Notes: generated from the letters alone by a model not told the origin. 64,000 nucleotides of DNA from Pseudomonas sp. CFBP 13711 (GCF_014842265.1 NZ_JACYVI010000016.1:63364-127363), one strand, 5' to 3'; counted from the first letter of the stretch, positions 8,834 through 18,059 are shown. Numbers and translations are program-made.

Positions 8834-9713
8834 GTTCAAAGGCGCCTTGATGGTCGGGGTACTGCGTCTGTTTGCCCTGTTGCCGTGGCGCGCAGTGCAA
8901 TGGGTCGGCACCTGCATTGGCTGGCTGATGTGGAAGTTGCCTAACCGGTCTCGCGACGTCGCGCACATCAACCTGTCCAAGTGCTTCCCTGAACTTAGCC
9001 CTGAAGAACTCGAAGCACTGGTCGGCCGCAGTCTGATGGACATCGGCAAGACCCTGACCGAAAGCGCCTGCGCGTGGATCTGGCCGGCGCAGAAGTCGAT
9101 CAATCTGGTTCGCGAAGTCGTAGGGCTTCAGGTGTTGAAAGACGCTTTGGCGTCGGGCAAGGGCGTCGTTGGTATTACCAGCCATCTCGGCAACTGGGAA
9201 GTGCTCAACCACTTCTACTGCAGCCAGTGCAAACCGATCATTTTCTACCGGCCACCCAAGCTCAAGGCCGTGGACGATCTGCTGCGCAAGCAGCGCGTAC
9301 AGTTGGGGAACCGCGTCGCAGCGTCCACTAAGGAAGGCATTCTCAGCGTCATCAAGGAAGTGCGCAAAGGTGGCTCGGTCGGCATTCCGGCGGACCCGGA
9401 ACCCGCTGAGTCAGCAGGCGTCTTCGTGCCCTTCTGCGGGACGATGGCCCTGACCAGCAAGTTCGTCCCGAACATGCTGGCGGGCGGCAAAGCGGTGGGC
9501 GTTTTTCTTCACGCGATGCGTCTGGAGGATGGCTCTGGCTACAAAGTCGTACTCGAAGCCGCGCCTGACGACATGTACAGCACCGATACCGCTACGTCGG
9601 CAGCTGCCATGAGCAAGGTGGTTGAGAAATACGTGCGGGCCTATCCAAGCCAATACATGTGGACCATGAAGCGCTTCAAGAAACGCCCCGAGGGTGAGAA
9701 GCGCTGGTATTGA
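8826..9713 (+). CDS. lpxL: Lipid A lauroyl acyltransferase (LpxL/HtrB family)
   Basis: A 295-residue inner-membrane enzyme of the LpxL/LpxM family that adds a secondary acyl chain to Kdo-lipid A. The catalytic HX4E motif is HLGNWE (His120, Glu125). An N-terminal hydrophobic segment (about 8-36) anchors it. The start is GTG at 8826, preceded by GGGAG. This start codon lies within an exact DnaA box. It converges on trkA with only 4 bp between stop codons. Pseudomonads carry more than one paralogue, so which acyl position it modifies is uncertain. Confidence 0.88.
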   Translation: MDKFKGALMVGVLRLFALLPWRAVQWVGTCIGWLMWKLPNRSRDVAHINLSKCFPELSPEELEALVGRSLMDIGKTLTESACAWIWPAQKSINLVREVVGLQVLKDALASGKGVVGITSHLGNWEVLNHFYCSQCKPIIFYRPPKLKAVDDLLRKQRVQLGNRVAASTKEGILSVIKEVRKGGSVGIPADPEPAESAGVFVPFCGTMALTSKFVPNMLAGGKAVGVFLHAMRLEDGSGYKVVLEAAPDDMYSTDTATSAAAMSKVVEKYVRAYPSQYMWTMKRFKKRPEGEKRWY

Positions 9714-9732
9714 GCTTTTAAAAAAAGCTCAA
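9710..9732. terminator. Bidirectional hairpin shared by the lpxL and trkA ends
   Basis: A 10-bp perfect stem TTGAGCTTTT/AAAAGCTCAA with an AAA loop spans both stop codons. The stem has A/T runs on both sides, so it can act as a terminator in either direction. Confidence 0.6.
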
Positions 9733-11091
9733 ACCCACCTGAAACAGCCGCTCCACGTCGCGGATGTACTTTTTATCCACAAGGAACATGACCACGTGAT
9801 CGCCCGATTCGATCACAGTGCTGTCATGGGCAATGATCACCTGATCGGCACGGGTGATGGCGCCAATGGTCGTGCCGGGCGGCAGGTTGATGTGCATGAT
9901 GGCTTTGCCAATCACCTTGCTGGATTTGGCATCGCCATGGGCGACGATTTCGATGGCTTCCGCCGCGCCCCGACGCAATGAATGCACGCTGACGATATCG
10001 CCGCGCCGCACGTGCGCCAGCAACGTGCCGATGGTGGCGAGCTGAGGGCTCACAGCGACATCAATTTCCCCGCCTTGCACCAGGTCGACATAGGCCGGGT
10101 TGTTGATGATAGTCATCACCTTCTTCGCGCCGAGACGTTTGGCCAGTAACGACGACATGATGTTTGCCTCGTCGTCGTTGGTCAGCGCCAGAAACAGGTC
10201 GGCATTGTCGATGTTCTCTTCCACAAGCAGGTCGCGATCCGAAGAGCTGCCTTGCAGGATCACCGTGTTGTTGAGCGTGTCAGAGAGGTGACGGCATCGT
10301 GCCGGGTTCATCTCGATGATCTTGACCTGATAGCGGTTCTCGATGGCCTCCGCCAGCCGCTCGCCGATCTGCCCGCCGCCGGCAATCACGATGCGCTTGT
10401 AGCTCACATCCAGACGACGCATCTCGCCCATAACGGCGCGAATATCCGCTTTGGCAGCGATGAAAAAGACCTCGTCGTCAGCCTCGATAACCGTATCGCC
10501 CTGAGGAATGATCGGACGGTCGCGACGGAAAATAGCCGCGACGCGAGTCTCGACATTGGGCATGTGCGTACGCAGTTGACGCAGTTGCTGCCCCACCAGA
10601 GGGCCGCCGTAGTACGCCTTGACCGCCACCATCTGCACCTTGCCGCCGGCGAAGTCGATGACTTGCAGCGCGCTGGGGTATTCGATGAGCCGCTTGATGT
10701 AATGGGTGACCACTTGCTCAGGGCTGATTAGCACGTCCACGGGAATGGCGCCGTTGGCGAACAGGCCTGAGCGGGTCAGGTACGCCGACTCGCGAACACG
10801 GGCAATCTTGGTCGGGGTCTGGAACAGTGTGTACGCGACCTGGCAGGCGACCATGTTGGTCTCGTCGCTGCTGGTGACGGCCACCAGCATGTCAGCGTCG
10901 TCGGCGCCGGCCTGACGCAGCACGGTCGGAAATGAGCCGCGACCATGAACGGTGCGGATATCGAGGCGATCACCCAACGCTCGCAGACGATCCTGATCGG
11001 TGTCCACGACGGTGATGTCGTTGGCTTCGCTGGCCAGGTGCTCGGCCAGCGTACCGCCGACCTGCCCTGCGCCGAGAATGATGATCTTCAA
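9718..11091 (-). CDS. trkA: Trk system potassium transporter, NAD-binding subunit TrkA
   Basis: A 457-residue cytoplasmic regulator that gates TrkH/TrkG K+ channels. It has two tandem RCK units. The first Rossmann motif is GAGQVGG (7-13), followed by an acidic VDTDQDRL. The second repeats the fold at GGGQIGERLAEA. Each is followed by an RCK_C domain. The start codon is TTG (11091) with AAGGAG 8 bases upstream, which gives the family N-terminus MKIIILGAGQVG. A DnaA box copy (9773-9781) lies within the last codons. It follows rsmB by 47 bp. Confidence 0.96.
   Translation of the reverse strand: MKIIILGAGQVGGTLAEHLASEANDITVVDTDQDRLRALGDRLDIRTVHGRGSFPTVLRQAGADDADMLVAVTSSDETNMVACQVAYTLFQTPTKIARVRESAYLTRSGLFANGAIPVDVLISPEQVVTHYIKRLIEYPSALQVIDFAGGKVQMVAVKAYYGGPLVGQQLRQLRTHMPNVETRVAAIFRRDRPIIPQGDTVIEADDEVFFIAAKADIRAVMGEMRRLDVSYKRIVIAGGGQIGERLAEAIENRYQVKIIEMNPARCRHLSDTLNNTVILQGSSSDRDLLVEENIDNADLFLALTNDDEANIMSSLLAKRLGAKKVMTIINNPAYVDLVQGGEIDVAVSPQLATIGTLLAHVRRGDIVSVHSLRRGAAEAIEIVAHGDAKSSKVIGKAIMHINLPPGTTIGAITRADQVIIAHDSTVIESGDHVVMFLVDKKYIRDVERLFQVGLSFF
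9773..9781 (+). promoter_or_regulatory. Perfect DnaA box inside trkA
   Basis: Exact TTATCCACA near the 3' end of trkA. Function unknown, listed as part of the origin-side cluster. Confidence 0.4.
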
Positions 11092-11138
11092 TCAGTCTCT
11101 CCTTGAAATGATGATTCCGTCACCCCGGGTACTTGTCT

Positions 11139-12458
11139 TCACGCCGCCGCAATCTTGATCAGTTTGGCGTAGTAAAACCCGTCATGCCCGCCTTCCTGGG
11201 CCAGCAACTGACGGCCGTGGGGCTGCTTTAGACCGGGAGGCGGATTGCCTTGCTGACCGGCAATGTCCAGCTCCCGAGCCCCCGACGTACGCGCCAGGAA
11301 TGCATCAATGACTTCGGTGTTTTCAGTCGGCAGGGTCGAGCATGTGGCGTACAGCAAGATCCCGCCGACCTGCAGCGTCGGCCACAGCGCGTCGAGCAAT
11401 TCGCCCTGCAGCGCGGCGAGGGCAGGAATATCATCGGCCTGACGGGTCAGCTTGATGTCGGGGTGGCGGCGAATGACGCCAGTCGCCGAGCAAGGCGCGT
11501 CCAGCAGAATGCGCTGGAAGGGTTTGCCATCCCACCATAGATCCGTGGCGCGGGCGTCGGCGGCGATGAGTTCGGCACTCAGGCCCAGGCGATCCAGGTT
11601 CTCTTTGACCCGCACCATGCGCTTGGCTTCAAGATCCACCGCAACGACGCCTGCCAGGCCCGGTTGGACTTCCAGCAGATGGCAGGTCTTGCTACCCGGT
11701 GCGCAACAGGCATCCAGCACACGTTGACCCGGCGCCAGCTCCAACAAGTCGGCGGCCAGTTGCGCTGCCTCATCCTGAACGCTGATCCAGCCCTCGGCGA
11801 AACCCGGCAGCGAGCGAACATCGCCCGGTTCGGTAAGCACGATGCCGTCCTGGCTGAACGTGCTCGGCGCCGCTGCGATGCCTGTGTCCAGTAACAGCTG
11901 AAGGTACTGCTCGCGGGTTTTGTGCCGGCGGTTGACCCGTAAAATCATCGGCGGGTGGGCGTTGTTTGCCGCACAAATCGCTTCCCAATGCTCAGGCCAG
12001 GCGGCTTTCAACGCTTTTTGCAGCCAGCGTGGATGAGCAGTGCGCACCACCGGATCGTGTTCCAGTTCTGTCAGCAGTGCCTCACCTTCCCGTTGGGCTC
12101 GACGCAGCACGGCGTTGAGCAGCGCTTTTGCCCACGGTTTTTTCAGTTTGTCGGCGCAGCCCACGGTTTCGCCGATAGCGGCGTGGGCAGGAATCCGCGA
12201 ATAGAACAGCTGATACAGGCCCACCAGCAATAAAGCCTGCACGTCGTTATCAGCGGTTTTGAAGGGTTTCTGCAGCAGCTTGGCCGCCAGCGCGGAGAGC
12301 CTTGGCTCCCAACGCGCGGTGCCAAATGCCAGATCCTGGGTCAGGCCGCGGTCGCGGTCTTCAACCTTGTCCAGTTGCGTGGGCAAGGAGCTATTCAGCG
12401 ATGCCTTGCCACTCAGTACGGCAGCCAGGGCCTTGGCAGCGGCCAGACGCGGGTTCAT
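11139..12458 (-). CDS. rsmB: 16S rRNA (cytosine-967-C5)-methyltransferase
   Basis: A 439-residue RsmB/Sun enzyme that methylates C967 of 16S rRNA. The N-terminal NusB-like RNA-binding domain covers about 1-140. The SAM-binding motif is DACCAPGSKT (249-258). The two catalytic cysteines are in DAPCSATG (Cys323) and YATCS (Cys373). Its ATG overlaps the fmt stop by 4 bp, so def-fmt-rsmB-trkA read as one transcription unit. Confidence 0.96.
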   Translation of the reverse strand: MNPRLAAAKALAAVLSGKASLNSSLPTQLDKVEDRDRGLTQDLAFGTARWEPRLSALAAKLLQKPFKTADNDVQALLLVGLYQLFYSRIPAHAAIGETVGCADKLKKPWAKALLNAVLRRAQREGEALLTELEHDPVVRTAHPRWLQKALKAAWPEHWEAICAANNAHPPMILRVNRRHKTREQYLQLLLDTGIAAAPSTFSQDGIVLTEPGDVRSLPGFAEGWISVQDEAAQLAADLLELAPGQRVLDACCAPGSKTCHLLEVQPGLAGVVAVDLEAKRMVRVKENLDRLGLSAELIAADARATDLWWDGKPFQRILLDAPCSATGVIRRHPDIKLTRQADDIPALAALQGELLDALWPTLQVGGILLYATCSTLPTENTEVIDAFLARTSGARELDIAGQQGNPPPGLKQPHGRQLLAQEGGHDGFYYAKLIKIAAA

Positions 12459-13414
12459 TGAGCATCCACCGCTTGGCCGAGGACAGTGCCGACGGCGAAC
12501 TTCTCGCGGCGGCTGTTGAACAGGTCAGCGAAGCCCAGCGGTTTGCCGCCGGGGAGTTGCAGACGCGTCAGACGCAGCGCGCCGTCACCGCACGCGACCA
12601 GCAGGCCGTCTTTGCTTGCGTCGATGATGCTGCCGGGCGTGCCCTCCCCGTCGGCGATCTGCGCGGCCAGAACCTTCAGCGCTTCGCCGTTGAGCGTGGT
12701 GTGGCAGATCGGCCATGGGTTGAAGGCGCGTACCAGTCGCTCCAGCTCGACGGCCGGGCGGGTCCAGTCGATACGTGCTTCATCTTTGTTCAGTTTGTGC
12801 GCATAGGTGGCGAGGCTGTCGTCCTGTACTTCGCCCACCAGCGTACCGTCTGCCAGGCCGGCAATGGCATGAATCACCGCAGGCGGGCCGAGCTCAGCGA
12901 GACGATCGTGCAGCGTACCGCCGGTGTCGTCGGCCGTGATCGGGGTCGTCACCTTGAGCAGCATCGGGCCGGTGTCCAGCCCCGCTTCCATACGCATGAC
13001 CGTCACGCCGCTCTCGGCATCGCCGGCCTGCACCGCGCGCTGGATCGGCGCAGCACCGCGCCAGCGTGGGAGCAACGAGGCGTGGCTGTTGATGCAGCCC
13101 AGACGCGGAATATCCAGTACGGCCTGCGGCAGGATCAGGCCATAGGCGACCACGACCAGCAGGTCCGGTTGCAACGCGGCCAGCTCGGCCTGGGCTTCGG
13201 GTGCGCGCAAGGTGGGCGGCTGCATGACAGGAATGTTGTGCTGGAGGGCAAGCTGCTTGACCGGGCTCGGCATCAGCTTCTGACCACGACCGGCCGGGCG
13301 ATCTGGCTGGGTGTACACCGCAATGACGTCGTGGGGACTGTCGAGCAGGGCTTTCAAATGCTCGGCGGCGAATTCCGGGGTGCCGGCGAACACGATGCGC
13401 AGTGGCTCAGTCAT
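12455..13414 (-). CDS. fmt: Methionyl-tRNA formyltransferase
   Basis: A 319-residue enzyme that formylates initiator Met-tRNA using 10-formyl-THF. Catalytic residues Asn109, His111 and Asp147 are visible in INSHASLLPRWRG and GLDTGP. The C-terminal tRNA-binding domain follows from about 205. It is separated from def by a REP-containing gap and is translationally coupled to rsmB. Confidence 0.97.
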   Translation of the reverse strand: MTEPLRIVFAGTPEFAAEHLKALLDSPHDVIAVYTQPDRPAGRGQKLMPSPVKQLALQHNIPVMQPPTLRAPEAQAELAALQPDLLVVVAYGLILPQAVLDIPRLGCINSHASLLPRWRGAAPIQRAVQAGDAESGVTVMRMEAGLDTGPMLLKVTTPITADDTGGTLHDRLAELGPPAVIHAIAGLADGTLVGEVQDDSLATYAHKLNKDEARIDWTRPAVELERLVRAFNPWPICHTTLNGEALKVLAAQIADGEGTPGSIIDASKDGLLVACGDGALRLTRLQLPGGKPLGFADLFNSRREKFAVGTVLGQAVDAQ

Positions 13415-13434
13415 GGGCTTCTCTTGAGTATGAC

Positions 13435-13526
13435 GGTAGAAACGCGCTTGCCCGCGATGGCGTGGTGTCAGCCGACAAATGCGGCAGAGGACAGGTCGCT
13501 ATCGCGGGCACGCGGGCTCCTACGGT
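13435..13526. repeat. REP-type inverted pair between def and fmt
   Basis: Two diverged arms, CGCTTGCCCGCGATGGC and its near complement GCTATCGCGGGCACGCG followed by GGCTCCTAC, face each other. This is the form of Pseudomonas REP doublets. It sits inside the def-fmt gap and may affect read-through. Confidence 0.6.
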
Positions 13527-13545
13527 AGAAAGGAGGATGGCGGGA

Positions 13546-14052
13546 TCAGGCGTTTTGCTTGTGGAGTTTTTCCAGCTTCTTCTTGATCCGGTCGCGCTTG
13601 AGATTGGACAGGTAATCAACGAACAGCTTGCCGTTCAGGTGATCGCATTCGTGCTGGATGCACACGGCGAGCAGGCCTTCGGCGATGAACTCGTAGGGCT
13701 GGCCGTCACGGTCCAGCGCCTTGACCTTGACCCGTTGCGGGCGATCCACGTTTTCGTAGAAACCTGGAACAGACAGGCAGCCTTCCTGGTACTGGTCCAT
13801 CTCTTCGGTGAGCGGCTCGATCTCGGGGTTGATGAACACCCGCGGCTCGCTGCGATCTTCGGAGAGATCCATCACCACCACGCGCTTGTGTACGTTAACC
13901 TGCGTCGCGGCCAGACCGATGCCAGGCGCTTCGTACATGGTTTCAAACATGTCGTCGACCAACTGGCGAATGCCGTCGTCCACTTCAGCCACCGGCTTGG
14001 CGATGGTGCGCAGGCGCGAATCGGGAAATTCGAGGATGTTTAGAATGGCCAT
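13546..14052 (-). CDS. def: Peptide deformylase
   Basis: A 168-residue type 1 metalloenzyme that removes the N-formyl group from nascent proteins. All three motifs are present: GIGLAATQ (45-52), EGCLS (metal ligand Cys92) and QHECDH (metal ligands His134 and His138, catalytic Glu135). The start at 14052 gives the standard MAILNILEFPD N-terminus, and an in-frame ATG 33 bp upstream is not conserved. It is first of the def-fmt-rsmB-trkA run. Confidence 0.96.
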   Translation of the reverse strand: MAILNILEFPDSRLRTIAKPVAEVDDGIRQLVDDMFETMYEAPGIGLAATQVNVHKRVVVMDLSEDRSEPRVFINPEIEPLTEEMDQYQEGCLSVPGFYENVDRPQRVKVKALDRDGQPYEFIAEGLLAVCIQHECDHLNGKLFVDYLSNLKRDRIKKKLEKLHKQNA

Positions 14053-14193
14053 ATACGTAAGGGATGCACTGTAGGGTAAAGTCAAAATCGGCTGCTAGGC
14101 TTGGGACGTCACAAGCTGCAGCCCTAGTAAAACCGGAAGTCTCGCAAGACTCAGCGTTTCACGCGAAGCCAACATGATAAAGGGATTCACCGC

Positions 14194-15219
14194 ATGAGGA
14201 AATCACTACTCGCCCTGCTGCTGTTGGCCGCGACAGGCCTTGTCCAGGCGCAAGTACAGCTCAGGGATGGCCATCCACAGAGTTACACCGTCGTCGCCGG
14301 TGACACACTTTGGGACATTTCCGGAAAATTTCTTAACCAGCCGTGGAAGTGGCCCCAACTCTGGCGCGCCAATCCGCAGGTTCACGACCCTGATCTGATC
14401 TACCCCGGCGATACGCTCAACCTGATTTACGTCGATGGTCAGCCACGCATCGTCGTCAATCGCGGTGAGTCTCGCGGCACCATCAAACTCTCCCCGCGTG
14501 TGCGCAGTACGCCGATTGCCGAGGCGATTCCCACCATCCCGCTGGGCGCGATCAATGCGTTTCTGCTGAACAACCGAATCATCGACAACGCCAGCCAGTT
14601 TGAAGTCGCGCCTCATGTCGTGGCCGGCCCCGGCGAGCGGGTGCTGAGTGGTGCGGGTGATCGCATCTATGCCCGCGGCCAGTTCGAGCCGAGCCATGTG
14701 TCGTACGGCATCTATCGCAAGGGCAAGACCTACGTCGATCCGGTGAGCGGCGTGGTGCTGGGCATCAATGCCGATGACATCGGCAGCGGCCAAATCGTTG
14801 CCAGCGAAGGTGACGTAGCGACGTTGCAACTGCAGCGCTCGACCCAGGAAGTACGCCTCGGCGATCGGCTCTTCGTCAGTGAAGAACGCGGAATCAATTC
14901 CACCTTTGTCCCTAGTGAGCCCCAGCAACCGATCAGCGGCAACATCATCGACGTGCCCCGGGGCGTGACCCAGATCGGCGAGTTCGACGTGGTGACCATC
15001 GACCGTGGCCGACTGGATGGCTTGGCCGAGGGCAACGTATTGGCGATCTACAAGACCGGCGAGACGGTGCGTGACCGGGTCAACGGTGATCAGGTCAAAA
15101 TTCCCGACGAGCGCTCAGGGCTGCTGATGGTCTTCCGCACGTACGAGCGACTGAGCTACGGCATGGTGCTGCACGCAACCCGATCTCTGGCGGTGCAGGA
15201 CAAAGTCCGCAATCCGTAA
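14194..15219 (+). CDS. LysM domain protein (peptidoglycan-binding, secreted)
   Basis: A 341-residue exported protein with a signal peptide (about 1-19, ending VQA). A single LysM domain starts at SYTVVAGDTLWDISGKFL and runs through NPDLIYPGDTLNL-type sequence (about 30-88). The remaining ~250 residues have no motif I recognise. Its place next to dprA is conserved in pseudomonads. It may be a peptidoglycan-associated envelope protein. It is divergent from def, with about 140 bp for both promoters. Confidence 0.85.
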   Translation: MRKSLLALLLLAATGLVQAQVQLRDGHPQSYTVVAGDTLWDISGKFLNQPWKWPQLWRANPQVHDPDLIYPGDTLNLIYVDGQPRIVVNRGESRGTIKLSPRVRSTPIAEAIPTIPLGAINAFLLNNRIIDNASQFEVAPHVVAGPGERVLSGAGDRIYARGQFEPSHVSYGIYRKGKTYVDPVSGVVLGINADDIGSGQIVASEGDVATLQLQRSTQEVRLGDRLFVSEERGINSTFVPSEPQQPISGNIIDVPRGVTQIGEFDVVTIDRGRLDGLAEGNVLAIYKTGETVRDRVNGDQVKIPDERSGLLMVFRTYERLSYGMVLHATRSLAVQDKVRNP

Positions 15220-15289
15220 TGCTATGTATCAGCTGCAAATCACTTTTCTCCACCGGCATGCTTCACTTATCAAATTGTTGTTAACAGAC

Positions 15290-15298
15290 TTATCCACA
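15290..15298 (+). promoter_or_regulatory. Perfect DnaA box upstream of dprA
   Basis: TTATCCACA lies in the AT-rich 124-bp gap between the LysM gene and dprA, 46 bp before the dprA start. It could let DnaA influence dprA transcription. Another exact copy is inside dprA. Confidence 0.45.
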
Positions 15299-15343
15299 GC
15301 TTGATCCACTGATTAAGGTGGGTCTCGGATCAAGGAAGATGAC

Positions 15344-16456
15344 ATGCCGTTGTTCGAAAAGGCCGGTCAGTCGCCGGCTGAGCTGGAAGCCCGTTTGCGT
15401 CTGCATCGGCTGCCGGAAGTCGGTCCAAAACGTTTTCACACCCTCATCGATGCGTTCGGCAGCGCCTCTGCCGCGTTGAGTGCGCCGGCTTCGGCATGGC
15501 GATCTCTGCGGCTGCCGGCGGCCAGTGCCGAGGCCCGTCGCAGTGCCGAAGTGCGCGACGGTGCCAGTGCTGCACTGGCCTGGTTAGAGCGTCCGGGCCA
15601 GCATTTGCTGATGTGGGACGACCCTGACTACCCCGCGCTGTTGGCAGAAATCCCGGATCCACCGCCCCTGCTCTTCATCGCCGGAAACCGTGCATTGCTT
15701 GATCGTCCGCAGTTGGGAATGGTGGGCAGTCGACGCGCTTCCAAGCCTGGACTCGACACCGCGGCGGCGTTCGCGCGGAGCCTGGCCGGTGCCGGTTTTG
15801 TCATCACCAGCGGGCTGGCGCTGGGTATCGACGGCGCCGCGCATCAAGGTGCTCTGGACGTAAAAGGCGGGACAATCGGCGTACTGGGCACCGGCATCGA
15901 AAAACTTTATCCACAGCGGCATCGTCAACTTGCAGCGCGTATGGTGGCCGAGGGCGGCGCAGTGATTTCCGAGCTGCCGCTGGACGCAGGCCCCCACGCC
16001 AGCAACTTTCCCCGGCGCAATCGAATCATCAGCGGTTTGTCCCTGGGCGTGTTGGTGGTCGAGGCCAGCGTTGCCAGCGGATCACTGATCACGGCACGGC
16101 TTGCCGCCGAGCAGGGCCGTGAGGTCTATGCCATCCCCGGCTCGATCCATCATCCGGGCGCCAGGGGTTGTCACCAGCTGATCCGTGAGGGGGCAGTGCT
16201 GGTGGAAACCATCGACCATATTCTTGAGGCGCTGCAGGGCTGGAAAAACGTCGCGCCGAGTTCGGACGTCGTTGATAAACCGTCGACCCCGCTTCATCCG
16301 CTGCTCGCCCTCTTGCATGCAGCGCCGCAAACCGGCGAGGCGCTGGCCCATAACAGCGGTTGGCCGTTGCCAAAGGTCCTGGCGGCGCTGACCGAGCTTG
16401 AACTCGACAGCAGCGTGGCCTGTGAAGCCGGGCGATGGTTTGCCCGGGCACGCTGA
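15344..16456 (+). CDS. dprA: DNA-processing protein DprA
   Basis: A 370-residue DprA/Smf protein that binds incoming single-stranded DNA and loads RecA during transformation. The Rossmann-like core carries MVGSRRASKPG, SGLALGIDGAAHQGAL and the GTGIEKLYPQRH segment. A C-terminal winged-helix-like region follows from about 300. AGGAAG precedes the start. tsaC follows 39 bp later, a conserved pairing. An exact DnaA box (15907-15915) is in its coding sequence. Confidence 0.95.
   Translation: MPLFEKAGQSPAELEARLRLHRLPEVGPKRFHTLIDAFGSASAALSAPASAWRSLRLPAASAEARRSAEVRDGASAALAWLERPGQHLLMWDDPDYPALLAEIPDPPPLLFIAGNRALLDRPQLGMVGSRRASKPGLDTAAAFARSLAGAGFVITSGLALGIDGAAHQGALDVKGGTIGVLGTGIEKLYPQRHRQLAARMVAEGGAVISELPLDAGPHASNFPRRNRIISGLSLGVLVVEASVASGSLITARLAAEQGREVYAIPGSIHHPGARGCHQLIREGAVLVETIDHILEALQGWKNVAPSSDVVDKPSTPLHPLLALLHAAPQTGEALAHNSGWPLPKVLAALTELELDSSVACEAGRWFARAR
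15907..15915 (+). promoter_or_regulatory. Perfect DnaA box inside dprA
   Basis: Exact TTATCCACA, 617 bp downstream of the copy in the dprA promoter region. It encodes the conserved LYPQ segment, so selection on the protein may partly explain it. Confidence 0.4.
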
Positions 16457-16495
16457 GGTTAAACTGCCCGCCTGCGTAATTTGGGAGAACGGACG

Positions 16496-17053
16496 ATGGT
16501 CAGCAGTTGGCGAGTGCAGCAAGCCGCACGAGAAATTCGGGCCGGGGCGGTGATTGCCTATCCAACCGAAGCGGTGTGGGGGTTGGGTTGTGACCCCTGG
16601 GATGCAGAGGCGGTGTATCGCCTGCTGGCAATCAAGGCGCGGCCTGTTGATAAGGGCTTGATCCTCATCGCAGACAACATCCGTCAGTTCGATTTCCTCT
16701 TCGAGGACTTCCCTGAGCTGTGGATCGATCGCATGGCCAGCACCTGGCCGGGACCGAACACCTGGCTGGTGCCACATCAAGGCCTGTTGCCGGACTGGAT
16801 CACCGGAAAGCACGACACCGTCGCCCTCCGGGTCAGCGATCACCCGACCGTACGCGAGCTGTGCGCCTTGACCGGTCCACTGGTGTCGACCTCCGCCAAC
16901 CCGACCGGCCGCCCCGCAGCCCGCTCACGACTGCGCGTTGAGCAGTATTTCCACGAGCAACTGGACATGGTGCTGAGCGGCAGCCTTGGCGGGCGTCGCA
17001 ACCCGAGTGTGATACGGGATCTGGTCACCGCTGAGGTGGTAAGGGCAGGTTAA
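16496..17053 (+). CDS. tsaC: Threonylcarbamoyl-AMP synthase
   Basis: A 185-residue YrdC-family enzyme that makes threonylcarbamoyl-AMP from threonine, bicarbonate and ATP for the t6A37 tRNA modification. The diagnostic YPTEAVWGLGCD lies near residues 22-33, with KGLILIAD and a C-terminal SANPTGRPAA segment. The start at 16496 was chosen because GGGAG lies about 9 bases upstream. An ATG 15 bp earlier overlaps that site. Probably co-transcribed with dprA. Confidence 0.94.
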   Translation: MVSSWRVQQAAREIRAGAVIAYPTEAVWGLGCDPWDAEAVYRLLAIKARPVDKGLILIADNIRQFDFLFEDFPELWIDRMASTWPGPNTWLVPHQGLLPDWITGKHDTVALRVSDHPTVRELCALTGPLVSTSANPTGRPAARSRLRVEQYFHEQLDMVLSGSLGGRRNPSVIRDLVTAEVVRAG

Positions 17054-17081
17054 TGCCCTTCCACTGTTTCGCAGGTTGAGA

Positions 17082-18059
17082 TCAAGGCACCAGAATGATC
17101 GACCCAACCGTTCTGCGCCCTGCCAGTTCGGTATGGGCCTTCGCGGCATCCTTGAGGGGAAACTTCTGGATGTCGTCGACCTTCACCTTGCCGCTGGCGA
17201 CCATTTCAAACACCTCATCCGCCATCGCCTGCAAGGCTTCCGGGGTGTTCGCGTAGGAGCCCAACGTCGGCCGGGTGACGTACAGCGAGCCTTTCTGAGC
17301 GAGGACTCCGAGGTTCACCCCGGTCACTGCGCCTGACGCATTGCCGAAGCTGACCAGCAGGCCTCGCAATTCCAGGCAATTCAGCGACGTTTCCCACGTG
17401 TCTTTGCCCACGCCGTCATAGACCACCGGGACCTTCTTGCCGTCGGTCAATTCCAGTACACGCTGGACCACGTCTTCCTTGCTGTAATCAATCACTTCCC
17501 ACGCGCCGAGCGCTTTGGCGTGCGCGGCCTTCTCTGCCGAGCTCACCGTGCCGATGAGCTTGACGCCCAAGGCGTTGGCCCACTGGCAGGCGATCGATCC
17601 CACGCCGCCGGCAGCGGCATGGAACAGGATGGTTTCTTCAGGGCGGATTTCGTAGGTCTGACGAAACAGGTATTGCACGGTCAGACCCTTGAGCATGACG
17701 GCGGCGCCCTGCTCGAAGCTGATACCGTCAGGCAGTTTGGCGATGTTCGCTGCCGGCGTTACGTGAACGTCCCCGTAGGCACCCAATGGACCGGTGCCGT
17801 ACACCACCCGGTCGCCGACTTTGACGTGGGTGACTTCGCTGCCGACCGCTTCAACCAGTCCCGCGCCTTCGTTGCCCAACCCCGACGGGAACGAAGGCGC
17901 CGGGTACAGGCCGCTGCGAAAGTAGGTCTCGATGAAGTTGACGCCAATCGCCTTGTTACGCACGAGCACGTCTTTGGGGCCTGGTGCCGGGGGTTCGAAT
18001 TCTACGTACTCGAGGACTTCGGGACCGCCATACGCCTTGAACTGGATACGTTTTGCCAT
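17082..18059 (-). CDS. qor: NADPH:quinone oxidoreductase (zinc-free MDR family)
   Basis: A 325-residue medium-chain reductase of the QOR branch. It has GVNFIETYFRSGLYP near the N-terminus and the nucleotide-binding AAAGGVGSIACQWA near the middle, with no structural zinc cysteines. It reduces quinones, or accumulates as a crystallin-like protein, with NADPH. It converges on tsaC and is divergent from hemF, a conserved order in pseudomonads. Confidence 0.92.
   Translation of the reverse strand: MAKRIQFKAYGGPEVLEYVEFEPPAPGPKDVLVRNKAIGVNFIETYFRSGLYPAPSFPSGLGNEGAGLVEAVGSEVTHVKVGDRVVYGTGPLGAYGDVHVTPAANIAKLPDGISFEQGAAVMLKGLTVQYLFRQTYEIRPEETILFHAAAGGVGSIACQWANALGVKLIGTVSSAEKAAHAKALGAWEVIDYSKEDVVQRVLELTDGKKVPVVYDGVGKDTWETSLNCLELRGLLVSFGNASGAVTGVNLGVLAQKGSLYVTRPTLGSYANTPEALQAMADEVFEMVASGKVKVDDIQKFPLKDAAKAHTELAGRRTVGSIILVP

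Noticed and set aside
12302..13528. A 408-codon plus-strand frame across fmt
   Set aside because: fmt motifs are clear on the minus strand. The plus-strand frame is an artefact.
3599..15915. Chromosomal origin of replication
   Set aside because: Boxes are spread over 16 kb without the tight array and AT-rich unwinding element, and dnaA/dnaN are not in the window.
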